NCBI GenBank assembly: GCA_934621605.1
Contig: CAKTUZ010000023.1
Location: 1-45,679, forward strand
Reading direction: 5' to 3'
DNA from: an uncultured bacterium
Lineage (GTDB): Bacteria > Vulcanimicrobiota > Xenobia > Xenobiales > Xenobiaceae
DNA length: 45,679 nt
Shown: positions 8,069-16,558 of the stretch, one piece after another
Layout: each line of letters opens with the position of its first letter
How positions within the stretch are numbered: position 1 is the first letter of the stretch
Position numbers and translations under genes: made by a program
The notes under the pieces: generated by a model
Told to the model about the DNA's origin: nothing
Database searches by the model: none
The model's input: the letters and a program-made list of their open reading frames with translations, nothing else

Positions 8069-9976
8069 TCAAAAATAGTCAGTCAGTTCAGTTTGCAACT
8101 CGTTTAATTCTAAAGCTGCTGCCGAAGCCTGGTCGAGACCGTTATATAAATAGTCTATTTGTGGGTCGTCCACAAAATTGCGACAGAGTTCCAAACCTTC
8201 GATATAAGAACTCATGCCTATCTCAAAGCGCTCGGCTAGCGAAGGATCGGCTTGTTCTCTCTCCAAAGCCGGACGTACTCTGTTAATGTATAGTTTGCGG
8301 TAAGCATAAGCACTGCTCAGAAGTTTGTCCAAAACTTCGGCTGCTTCTTGAGTATAAGCTTGGCCGCTTTCTACTGAACGTACCAATTGCTCCAACTTTA
8401 AGATATTGCCGGGCAAAGGAGACTCGAAGCCATTGTCGCTCAGACCTGTTTCTAAATCGGTATATTCTACCGGCGGTGCTTGTACTAATTGCATAAGTAC
8501 GGCCGAGCATTTGGAACAGTAGCGGGCAGAAGCTGGATTCTGCTGGCCGCAGCGCATACAAGTCAGTTTTTTGGCAGACTCCTCACCTAACCCTAAACTT
8601 TTTTTCATTTGAGCGCAGATACGTTTAGTAGAAGGCAAACTGGCACTAATACGGCGCCAACCGTTTTTAAGGAATTGTTTATCGCCGGTTTCGCACCATG
8701 AAGCCAACTCGCGACATCCCAAAGCCTGACAATCCAAGCAATGAGCTAGGAGTTCCAAATCTTCGCCGCTGAGTTGCTCCAAAGCACCGTCAAGGTTACT
8801 TTGTGTCTCTTCAATTTTTTCTAAAGTATCTTGGAGAATAATTTTGAAAGCTTCAGGTTCAACTTTTCCATCTACAGCTAAACCAACGGTAACCAGTAAT
8901 TCTTCAAAATTGGGAGCTCCGGCTACTAAGCGGCACTCGATATTTATGTGAGCTAAATCGTTATGAATTAAACGATCCAAATTGAGTAACATAATGTCAA
9001 ATTCGGGTAAATTTAGTTCTTCTAAGCTCTTTTTTTCACCCTCTTGAACTATATACATAATACGGGCCATGCCTGCTTTGAGGGCTTCAAAATGGACATC
9101 ACAAAGAGAAGCTAAAGGATGATTGAGTAAAGTTTGTACTTGAGTGAGTTCCAGTTTTAAGGCGTGCTTAATGGCTTGCCAGAGGAAACGGAGGTCTTCT
9201 CCTTGTAATTTTGCTTCTCTGGCACGATAGAGCTCTTCCACTAAAGGATGGCGAGCATATTTCCTTTCGGCAGTGGCCCATTGTCCCATATCGGTCATAA
9301 CCGTATACATGGTTACTGTGGTTGTCACTAAAAGGTGTAAAGCGTCATCTAAGGCTTTGTTTTCGCCATTTTGCAAAAACTCATCTAAAGCGCCCATACC
9401 TGCTTCAACGTTGGTCATAACTTTTTGAGCGCATTCAGACAAGGAAGACTCGCCGTAGAAAAGGGTAAAGCGTTTAACTGCTGCGCGAAGACGAAGTGTG
9501 AAGTCGGCAGCTGGAGTAAAGAAAGCGGCCAGCACGGAAGGTTCAACGTGGCCTTGCAAAATATTTTGGCCGACTTTAAGCAAATGATCATAGACAGGAT
9601 AGGGAGACATTACCATTTGTTCTCCCGTTTCTTCATTAAGCTCGTCCCACAGAGCGGCTACGGCTTCGGCGCTGTATTTTAAGTCGCGCCCAGCTTTTTC
9701 AAGAGCAAAAGTCTCTTCGTCATTTAAGGAATTTTCTAAGTCTTGCAAAGCCTTTTCATGGGCTTCCAATTCTGACTGAAGCTTTTTAACCAAAATTTGA
9801 AATCTGTCTGTCCAAATAGCGTCCCAAGTAAATCGCTCGAGACTGGTACGTTCGAAGGCAATAACTTGTCTGGCTTTGACAAATAGATCATTTAAAGTGC
9901 CAGGTTCAGCTTCACCGACGGATATTTTTTCACATACTCTTATTATTTGCTGTAAGGAAGCAGGAATCTCAGGCAA
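8069..9976 (-). CDS. Unknown cytoplasmic helical protein with a C-terminal zinc ribbon
   Basis: I do not recognise this 635-residue protein. It has no signal peptide and no membrane segment. Most of it is predicted helical, acidic and rich in Leu, Glu and Ala, suggesting a helical-repeat or coiled structure. A short zinc ribbon with C473, C476, C487 and C490 (C-x2-C-x10-C-x2-C) lies about three quarters along; the last 140 residues are again helical. Segments such as residues 5-60 and 515-570 both contain an acidic helix plus a GTLNDLF/AAEVLDKLL-like stretch, so internal duplication is possible. The start is TTG at 9974-9976, supported by GGAG 9 bases upstream and no nearby ATG. It is a single-gene unit with its own terminator. 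No function is proposed. Confidence 0.8.
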   Translation of the reverse strand: MPEIPASLQQIIRVCEKISVGEAEPGTLNDLFVKARQVIAFERTSLERFTWDAIWTDRFQILVKKLQSELEAHEKALQDLENSLNDEETFALEKAGRDLKYSAEAVAALWDELNEETGEQMVMSPYPVYDHLLKVGQNILQGHVEPSVLAAFFTPAADFTLRLRAAVKRFTLFYGESSLSECAQKVMTNVEAGMGALDEFLQNGENKALDDALHLLVTTTVTMYTVMTDMGQWATAERKYARHPLVEELYRAREAKLQGEDLRFLWQAIKHALKLELTQVQTLLNHPLASLCDVHFEALKAGMARIMYIVQEGEKKSLEELNLPEFDIMLLNLDRLIHNDLAHINIECRLVAGAPNFEELLVTVGLAVDGKVEPEAFKIILQDTLEKIEETQSNLDGALEQLSGEDLELLAHCLDCQALGCRELASWCETGDKQFLKNGWRRISASLPSTKRICAQMKKSLGLGEESAKKLTCMRCGQQNPASARYCSKCSAVLMQLVQAPPVEYTDLETGLSDNGFESPLPGNILKLEQLVRSVESGQAYTQEAAEVLDKLLSSAYAYRKLYINRVRPALEREQADPSLAERFEIGMSSYIEGLELCRNFVDDPQIDYLYNGLDQASAAALELNELQTELTDYF

Positions 9977-10104
9977 TTTTTCTTTCTCCGTATGGTAAGT
10001 CTGCGGCGCAAAAAAAACGGAATAGCCTTTTAGGGCCTCGGTGGCTTATAAACTTCGTGAATAGCTTAGTTTGTACCTTTGAAGAGGAACAGCCATTTTG
10101 GGGA

Positions 10105-10143
10105 AACAAATAAGGCTGCTCATCTAGGGAAAACGAGCAGCCT
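10105..10143 (-). terminator. Rho-independent terminator after the TPR gene
   Basis: A 9-bp stem (10113-10121 with 10135-10143) follows the TPR gene on the minus strand. The downstream tail is T-rich but interrupted (TTATTTGTTT). Confidence 0.75.
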
Positions 10144-10181
10144 CTGGCATGGTGTCAGATAAGCAGAATTTAAGTGAAAAT

Positions 10182-11900
10182 TTACTGCCAGTCCGGAGTA
10201 ATATTTACCCAAGAAGAAGATTTTAAACTATCGGAGGTGATAGCTCCCATGTTGCCGGTTAAGGACTTGGGAAGCAGAGTTGTGCTGGATTCGGCGGAAG
10301 AACCCTGAATTTGGAAGAGCATAGTACCGGCTTCACCCATATCTAAACCGTTTAAAGTCTCCAAATTGGTATTAACTTGCTGCAAGGCCTCTGCTTTATC
10401 GGGACGCTTTCCCTTTTCTAATTTGCGCATTTCCGATTGGAGTTGCTTGCGAGTGCTAGCTTTATAGTCTTCGAACTTATCACGTATAGCGTTACACTGG
10501 GTGGAAATGGAAGCGGTGCGTCTCCAAGCTTGGTATAAGCATTCCATAGCTTTGGCATATTGCTTACGAGAAGCTTCAACCTCGGCTAAAGAACTGAAAG
10601 CACAGCGCTGGACAAACATAGCGTCAGGGCCGGAGTAGAGCAGAGCTTCGCGACAGGCCTTTTCACGCAGAGCAGTCTGGCTCTCGGCGTAAGCCGAATA
10701 GAGCAGTCCCATAGGACTGTTGGAACTGCCTAAGGTTTGCAAATCTTCTGGGGTAACACAAGCCATGGCCTTCTTGCTGTCGCCACGCTCGAAATGAATG
10801 AGAGCCATGCCGACTTTGGCCGAAGCTGTCTGAGTGGGGGTAAAGGTAGGAGAGGAGGCAATGACATTGTAGGCGCCGAGAGCTTCATCGATGCGGCCGG
10901 CTTCTTTGAGCAAACAAGCCTTCTGATAATAAGCATTAAAGTTGTCTGGAGCTTGGCTAATTTGTTCATCGTAGGCTATTAAACCGTCGTCCACTTGGTT
11001 GGCGCACAAGTAGAGAGTACGCAAAGCTACGGGAATGCGATGATCGCTTGGGCGCAAATCCCTGGCAGTAGTATATTCCTGACGAGAAGTGGCAAAGTCG
11101 CCGGTCTGTTTGGCAATGTCGCCTTTGTAAAGGTGCAGAACAGGATTGCGTTTAAAAAGGGAAGACAAGTCGTTTAGCTGGGTTACGGCACGATTGGTTT
11201 CGCCTACAGAAGCGTTGGCAAAGGCATCCCACAGTTGTAAATATTTATTATCTTTACGGACACTCAAACCTTCGTCAAAGTATTTCTTGGCCAGGGAATA
11301 ATTGCCGTTGATAAAGGAATTGATACCATTGACCAGCTGTTGGGTAGCCGAAGTCGGATCGAGATTGCGGGTCTTTTCCCAACTTTCCATAGCAACGCGA
11401 GAGTCTTCAGGGTCGTTGCTCAGGCACCAGCGCTCAAAATAGGCTGTTCCTTTGGCAAAGTAGCAACCGGCTTGAGCTACGCGGAACTCCATAGTGTTCC
11501 ACTTAGGCATAATCTCTACACTGTGATTGGCCAGGGCTATGGCGTCTTCGTTTTTGCCCTGATTGAGATGATAGACAGCTTGTTGGTTGATTCGGGCATA
11601 AGCTGTAGCCGCGTTATGGTTCTTGGGAGACAGCTTCAATACTATTTCTAAACGCTGCAGCGCCTTTATATAATGGCCCATGCGATACAAAATCATGGCT
11701 TTAGCGTATTGGGCGTTGGCATCTTGGGGATTTTTAGCCAAATGCTGATCGATCAGGGTATTGGCTTTGGTGTAATTTTTGGTGTTGAAATATTTCAAAG
11801 CTTCGCCGACAAGCTTATCGTCAGCTTGAGCGGGGGACAACCCGGCAACAGACAGACCGGCAGTGAGAGCGCATATAAGCAAGAATCTGGAGAAATTCAC
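10182..11900 (-). CDS. Exported tetratricopeptide-repeat protein
   Basis: The product has 572 residues. A typical signal peptide (MNFSRFLLICALTAG, cleavage probably after SPAQA) sends it to the periplasm or beyond. The body is a series of tetratricopeptide helices, for example ALKYFNTKNYTKANTLID, ALQRLEIVLKLSP and AISQAPDNFNAYYQKACL-like stretches across residues 27-460. The C-terminal 110 residues are a charged helix and then Ser/Thr-rich sequence without repeats. Such proteins serve as scaffolds for protein interactions; the partner is unknown. The start is GTG at 11898-11900. It lies 104 bases after the PerM-type permease gene with no terminator between, so read-through from speA is likely. 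Confidence 0.82.
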   Translation of the reverse strand: MNFSRFLLICALTAGLSVAGLSPAQADDKLVGEALKYFNTKNYTKANTLIDQHLAKNPQDANAQYAKAMILYRMGHYIKALQRLEIVLKLSPKNHNAATAYARINQQAVYHLNQGKNEDAIALANHSVEIMPKWNTMEFRVAQAGCYFAKGTAYFERWCLSNDPEDSRVAMESWEKTRNLDPTSATQQLVNGINSFINGNYSLAKKYFDEGLSVRKDNKYLQLWDAFANASVGETNRAVTQLNDLSSLFKRNPVLHLYKGDIAKQTGDFATSRQEYTTARDLRPSDHRIPVALRTLYLCANQVDDGLIAYDEQISQAPDNFNAYYQKACLLKEAGRIDEALGAYNVIASSPTFTPTQTASAKVGMALIHFERGDSKKAMACVTPEDLQTLGSSNSPMGLLYSAYAESQTALREKACREALLYSGPDAMFVQRCAFSSLAEVEASRKQYAKAMECLYQAWRRTASISTQCNAIRDKFEDYKASTRKQLQSEMRKLEKGKRPDKAEALQQVNTNLETLNGLDMGEAGTMLFQIQGSSAESSTTLLPKSLTGNMGAITSDSLKSSSWVNITPDWQ

Positions 11901-12004
11901 GATAGCCTAAACCCTTTCAACTAATAATGGAGAATTAAAGACGACTTCCCCAGGAAATTCGCTCTGTTATGGTTGTTTACCTGCGCCCGATATTTGGGCT
12001 TATT

Positions 12005-13336
12005 TTAAGCAGAAGCTTCTGAATTTGCAGAAACTGGCGCCGTTTGTTCGCTTTTCAGCTGCTCTAAAAGTTTCGCTTCCAAATCGGGATTACAATAATG
12101 AATAATCAATATCTTTACTGCTGCTACAATAGGTGAAGCAAGTACCACTCCCCAAAAACCGAACACATTGGCAAAAACCATCATGCCAATCATTAAACTG
12201 AGGGGATGGAGGCCCAGGCTGTCTCCCATTATTTTGGGCACTAAGAAATTATTCTCGACTTGTTGGATAAGTGTATAGACGGCGGCTACAATTAAAGCTA
12301 GGGTAATGCCTCCGTTATCCGGTAGGGCTAAGGCCAAAAATATAGCTGGTAAAGCTCCTAAAATAGGGCCGATAATAGGGATCGCTTCTGTAATGCCAGC
12401 AATAAGTCCCAAGGCTATACAATATTTGGGCATTATTAGAGCCATAAGCAGCGTAGTTAAGCTGCCTACTGCAAAACAAAGCAGCACTTGGCCTTTTATA
12501 AAGCTTTTCATGGCACAGTGCAATTGCAACAGAATGTCTTTGGCCGGCCGACGACGGCGGGTGGGTAACAAGTTGATCCAAAAGTCGACTAACTCTTGGC
12601 CTTCGCTCAGCATATAAAAGGAAATGAAGGGAACCATTACTATGGCTGTAGCTATCCAAACTATGGCAGAGGAAAAAGCTCCAGCATATTGCAATCCGCT
12701 GTTAATAAGTTGCCCGGCCAAGCTTCCGGCTTGATTTACCAGGTTGGTGATGTTTGTCTGTATACTATTAGGTAAGGCTTCTAGGTGAGTTTGGCGGAAA
12801 TTATTTAAAATAGTGATTGCTTTTTGGGTAATAGTGGGAAAGCTCTCAGCTAAGTTTTTGATTTCGCCAAACAGTTGGGGAGCGGTTAAAGCGAATAACC
12901 CTGAAGCCAGTGCCAAGAGTAGAACATAAGTTATAACTAGCGATTTTGTATAAGAAAAGTATTTGGCACCTGGTATTTTCCTGATCTGTACCATCAGAAA
13001 TTCAACTATCGGATTTACTACGTAGACAAAAATCAACACCAACAAAAGCAAAGGAGTTATACTTAAAGTTTCTTCTATGGCTTGTTTGGTCCAAGGATGG
13101 AAGCAGGCGATAATAAAACTTAGTGCCAGCAAGACTGTGCCTAAGTTTTTTACGCTGTTTATTAGTCGACGTCCGGTTTGCTCGCTTAGGGGCGTTAAAC
13201 CTAAAGCAGAGGAGGCGGAAGCTCTGTTGGCATCTAGGATAATAGCTTCTGGCTGCGCTGCTTCATGTGGTGTCGGGATTGCGGAGGCTGGAGCTGCAGC
13301 TTTTGGGGCTTCAGAATCTGTTTCGAGAGGACTCAC
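12005..13336 (-). CDS. AI-2E/PerM-family membrane transporter
   Basis: This inner-membrane protein of 443 residues belongs to the AI-2E transporter (PerM, formerly UPF0118) family, whose members export autoinducer-2 or exchange small ions and solutes. About 70 polar Ala/Pro-rich N-terminal residues precede a run of roughly eight membrane helices. Family hallmarks are PIIGPILGALPAIFLALAL, QQVENNFLVPKIMG and LHPLSLMIGMMVFANVFGFW followed by GVVLASPIVAAVKIL. The start is GTG at 13334-13336; GGAG is present but 14 bases away, so the exact start is uncertain. It follows speA by 29 bases, suggesting co-transcription. The transported molecule cannot be told; export of a polyamine-pathway product is only a guess from context. 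Confidence 0.88.
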   Translation of the reverse strand: MSPLETDSEAPKAAAPASAIPTPHEAAQPEAIILDANRASASSALGLTPLSEQTGRRLINSVKNLGTVLLALSFIIACFHPWTKQAIEETLSITPLLLLVLIFVYVVNPIVEFLMVQIRKIPGAKYFSYTKSLVITYVLLLALASGLFALTAPQLFGEIKNLAESFPTITQKAITILNNFRQTHLEALPNSIQTNITNLVNQAGSLAGQLINSGLQYAGAFSSAIVWIATAIVMVPFISFYMLSEGQELVDFWINLLPTRRRRPAKDILLQLHCAMKSFIKGQVLLCFAVGSLTTLLMALIMPKYCIALGLIAGITEAIPIIGPILGALPAIFLALALPDNGGITLALIVAAVYTLIQQVENNFLVPKIMGDSLGLHPLSLMIGMMVFANVFGFWGVVLASPIVAAVKILIIHYCNPDLEAKLLEQLKSEQTAPVSANSEASA

Positions 13337-13365
13337 TTTAGAAGGGACTCCGTTTCTTATTCACT

Positions 13366-15324
13366 TCAGGCCATATAGGTATAGCCGGCTAAGCTGCGCT
13401 CGAAATTATTGAGCAATTTTTGTGACATTTCTAAGGTTAAAGAATTTTCACTTAGAGCATCTTCGCACTGCTGGCGCATACGTTCGAGCAAGTCTTCCGG
13501 ATTATATTGGAAATAAGAAAGGACTTTACTCATAGTGTCACCGCGCACGATATGTTCGAGCTTGTAGCCTGAAGGTGTGAGTTTCACTTGAACAGCATGG
13601 GTATCGCCGAAAAGATTATGTAAATTGCCCATAGTTTCTTGGTAGGCACCGATTAAGAATAGCCCCAAATAATAAGGCTCGTGACTTAAACGTTCCGGTA
13701 CTTTACCTTCTTCCTCTGTGCCGTAAAAACTGGCTTCGGAATTGAAACGCAAAGAATGGACGTCCAATAGTGAATTTACGTCTTCCTTTATATCGATAAA
13801 TTTGTCAATTTTTCCGTCAGAATCGCAGGTAAGATCTGCCAAAGTCACTTTTTCGTCGGGAGCTGTATCCAAACGATGAATAGGCAAAATGGGGAAAAGT
13901 TGATCGAGAGCCCATGAGTCTGGAGCTGATTGGAAGACTGATAAATTGACATAGTAAGTTGTGGAAAGTAATTTTTCCAAAGTAAAGAAGTCGTCGCTAG
14001 TAGCTTTAGCCTCGCACAGAACTTCATAAATCTTGCGGCAAGATTGCCAATACAGTTTTTCGGCTAAAGCTCGATCTTTAAGCGAAAGCATACCTAATTG
14101 GAAAGCACTTAAGGCTTCATCCTTAAACTGAACAGCATCGTGGAATGATTCTTGCGCATTTTCCAGAGTGATGCCTTCATAAATTTCACGCAGAGTTTTT
14201 ACAATATAGTTTTCGTCACCGAGGGCTGGAGGAATTTTGAAGTTGCCTACTTTATTTTGTCCTAAAACGTCAAAGACCAAGATCGATTGATGGGAGGCCA
14301 AAGCGCGACCGCTTTCGCTGATAATAGTAGGTGCTTCTATGTTGGCTTGCTTGCAAGCGTCGTTTATTTCAGCGACGACGTCGTTGGCGTAGCTTTGCAT
14401 ATTGTAATTCTTCGAAGCATAAAAATCGCTCTTGGAACCGTCGTAATCGACAGCTAAACCGCCGCCCACATCTAAGTATCCCATGGGAGCCCCCAATTTT
14501 ACCAATTCGGCATAAATACGGCCGGCTTCACGTAAAGCTCCTTTTATAACACTGATGGCAGAAATTTGCGAGCCGATATGAAAATGGAGCAATTTCAAAT
14601 TTTCCAACATATTATTGTTGATCAAAATTTGCACTGCCTGATAAATTTCATAAGCTGACATACCGAACTTGGCTCTTTCGCCCACGCTGTTGCCCCAGTG
14701 GCCTTGACTTTTGCGATTGAGTTTAACTCTAAAACCGAAAGAAGCTGGCAAATTTAAAGCTTTGGCGACACGTACGGCTAAGCATACTTCGTCCAGCTGC
14801 TCTAAAATAATGATAACTTTTTTGCCAAGTTTGGAAGCTAAAATAGCTGTCTCTAAATATTCGCGATCTTTGTAGCCGTTGCAAGTAATAAGACACTCTG
14901 TGGAATTCATAGCTGACAGAGCAATAAGTAATTCAGGTTTGGAACCCGCTTCTAAACCAAAGTGATGAGGCGTACCGCATTTGACCAATTCTTCAATAAT
15001 GTGACGCTGTTGATTGACCTTAACTGGGAAAACGCCGCGATAGACGCCAGGATAATTATATTTAGCTATGGCTCTGGCAAAAGCCGAATTTAAGCGTTCG
15101 ATGCGATCTTGAAGAATGTCTGGAAAGCGTAGCAAAATAGGCAAGCTTAAACCGCGTCCTTTTAAAGCTTCGATTAAAGTGTAAAGATCGATGGAACCAC
15201 CGCGCTCGCCTTGGGGAGAAACGACTAAGTGGCCGTTGGAGTTGATGGAAAAATATGGAGCTCCCCAACGTTTGATGGAATAGAGTTCGTCGCTTTTATC
15301 TATGTTCCAGTTAGTAGAATCCAT
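13366..15324 (-). CDS. speA: Biosynthetic arginine decarboxylase
   Basis: This PLP enzyme converts arginine to agmatine plus CO2, the first step of the agmatine route to putrescine. Of two possible starts I chose the ATG at 15322-15324 (MDSTNWNIDK), because AAAGGA lies 8 bases upstream; an in-frame ATG at 15357 has no ribosome site. The product is then 652 residues, normal for SpeA. Visible features are the PLP lysine in VFPVKVNQQRH (about K102), GLEAGSKPELL, LHFHIGSQIS, YLDVGGGLAVDYDGS and ISESGRALASHQ, all in family order. No agmatinase or agmatine deiminase gene is seen in the window, so the rest of the route lies elsewhere. It heads a likely speA-permease-TPR operon. Confidence 0.95.
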   Translation of the reverse strand: MDSTNWNIDKSDELYSIKRWGAPYFSINSNGHLVVSPQGERGGSIDLYTLIEALKGRGLSLPILLRFPDILQDRIERLNSAFARAIAKYNYPGVYRGVFPVKVNQQRHIIEELVKCGTPHHFGLEAGSKPELLIALSAMNSTECLITCNGYKDREYLETAILASKLGKKVIIILEQLDEVCLAVRVAKALNLPASFGFRVKLNRKSQGHWGNSVGERAKFGMSAYEIYQAVQILINNNMLENLKLLHFHIGSQISAISVIKGALREAGRIYAELVKLGAPMGYLDVGGGLAVDYDGSKSDFYASKNYNMQSYANDVVAEINDACKQANIEAPTIISESGRALASHQSILVFDVLGQNKVGNFKIPPALGDENYIVKTLREIYEGITLENAQESFHDAVQFKDEALSAFQLGMLSLKDRALAEKLYWQSCRKIYEVLCEAKATSDDFFTLEKLLSTTYYVNLSVFQSAPDSWALDQLFPILPIHRLDTAPDEKVTLADLTCDSDGKIDKFIDIKEDVNSLLDVHSLRFNSEASFYGTEEEGKVPERLSHEPYYLGLFLIGAYQETMGNLHNLFGDTHAVQVKLTPSGYKLEHIVRGDTMSKVLSYFQYNPEDLLERMRQQCEDALSENSLTLEMSQKLLNNFERSLAGYTYMA

Positions 15325-15370
15325 ATGATAGTTCCTTTGTGGTATGTAGTGCAACATTTTGTAGTAAATA

Positions 15371-15423
15371 GAAAAAGGCAGGAGTCGCTCTTTTTAAACC
15401 AGTCGCAGAGCTATTACCTGCCT
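15371..15423 (-). terminator. Rho-independent terminator of the inositol-phosphatase-family gene
   Basis: On the minus strand AGGCAGG (15417-15423) pairs with CCTGCCT (15376-15382), with an inner GCTCT/AGAGC stem, followed by a T-run ending at 15372. It lies between the phosphatase gene and speA and so marks them as separate units. Confidence 0.75.
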
Positions 15424-15557
15424 GTTAATTTTAGGTTGAGAAAATTTCCCTGCTCGGTTAAATTATTTTCGGATCAAAAAATTCGACCGAGTAAAGGTAG
15501 AAATATTGTTTCAGCGTGTTTGACATATTACCCATAATTAAAGTCAGGGGCTTTGTT

Positions 15558-16418
15558 TCATTTGCGGTAAGTTGAATGATCGATACGCTCGCCTTTTTCT
15601 ATCCAATAGGGAGAATGGCGTAAGGCTTCAATATATATTTGAGCTGCTTCCAGAAGGGCCGGATGAATTTTTCCATTGGAAGCCATTAAATCACGATATA
15701 ACATGTTGTGAGGTTTGCCTAAGAAGTCGCTCATAGTTCCTCCTGATTCTTTTACTATTAAAGAACCGGCTGCGATATCCCAGGGAGAAAGGCCCAATTC
15801 CCAGTAGCCGTCAAAGCGGCCGCAGGCGATGTAACAAAGATCTAAAGCGGCAGAACCGTCGCGGCGTACTCCTCTGGCTTTGAGAATCAAATCACGGAAC
15901 ATGCCCAGATGGATATCTGGCGAACTACTTACATCGTAAGGGAAGCCAGTTACTAAAAGGGCGTCTTCCAAATTCGCATTATCGCTAACATGTATGGGGT
16001 GGCCGTTTAAGTAAGCGCCTTCACCAAAAACGGCGTGGAAAGTCTCTTCATGGCAAGGATCATGAACTACGCCCACTACTACTTGTCCATTTTGTTCAAA
16101 AGCTATAGAAACGGCGAAAAAAGGATATCCAGAAGTAAAGTTGGTGGTGCCATCTAGCGGATCGATGATCCAGCGGCATTGACTGTTACTGCCTATAACT
16201 TGACCTTGCTCTTCACCTAAAATACTGTGTTCGGGAAATGTATTCCTGATTAAAGAGAAGATTAGATCTTCGCTGGCTTTGTCTACTTCGGTAACTAAAT
16301 TTATGCGGCCTTTTTTGTCTATATGATGGGATTCACCGATAGCTTTGCGGATAAGCTCGCCGGCTTGGTGGGCGGCTTTGAGAGCTAAATCCAAGTATTG
16401 CTGATATTTACTGTGCAT
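15558..16418 (-). CDS. Inositol monophosphatase-family phosphatase
   Basis: A 286-residue Mg-dependent, Li-sensitive-type phosphatase of the SuhB/IMPase family. Metal-site motifs are GEEQG, DPLDGTTNF and WDIAAGSLIVKESGG, all intact. Substrates in the family include myo-inositol-1-phosphate, histidinol phosphate and sugar bisphosphates; the true one is unknown. Two starts compete. The ATG at 16416-16418 (MHSKYQQYL) has AGGA 9 bases upstream and gives the usual family N-terminus. A GTG at 16452-16454 has a better AAAGGAG site but adds 12 unconserved residues, and both that site and the GTG are buried in a strong hairpin. The gene follows the S8 protease with a 140-base gap and has its own terminator. 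Confidence 0.88.
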   Translation of the reverse strand: MHSKYQQYLDLALKAAHQAGELIRKAIGESHHIDKKGRINLVTEVDKASEDLIFSLIRNTFPEHSILGEEQGQVIGSNSQCRWIIDPLDGTTNFTSGYPFFAVSIAFEQNGQVVVGVVHDPCHEETFHAVFGEGAYLNGHPIHVSDNANLEDALLVTGFPYDVSSSPDIHLGMFRDLILKARGVRRDGSAALDLCYIACGRFDGYWELGLSPWDIAAGSLIVKESGGTMSDFLGKPHNMLYRDLMASNGKIHPALLEAAQIYIEALRHSPYWIEKGERIDHSTYRK

Positions 16419-16451
16419 GGGATAAGGTCCTGTCAAAACGATTTTGGGACG

Positions 16452-16500
16452 CACAGAGGGCGCTCCTTTAAGCTTGGCTTTCTAAGGAACGCCCTCTGCG
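16452..16500 (-). promoter_or_regulatory. Strong 17-bp hairpin burying a ribosome site upstream of the phosphatase gene
   Basis: On the minus strand the arms (16484-16500 and 16452-16468) form 17 uninterrupted pairs, two of them G-U, around a loop of about 15 bases. The 3' arm contains AAAGGAG and most of a GTG start codon. No U-run follows. It may be a U-less terminator of the S8 gene, an RNA-processing site or a translation-control element. Confidence 0.6.
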
Positions 16501-16558
16501 GTTGATAAATTGGGGAAGCCTAATTAGTTACAATAAGCAGCTTCCTTAAGTAGTGCGT

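Noticed and set aside
15510..15545. TTGACA-like -35 box on the plus strand near 15518
   Set aside because: It points into the antisense strand of the phosphatase gene and has no good -10 box.
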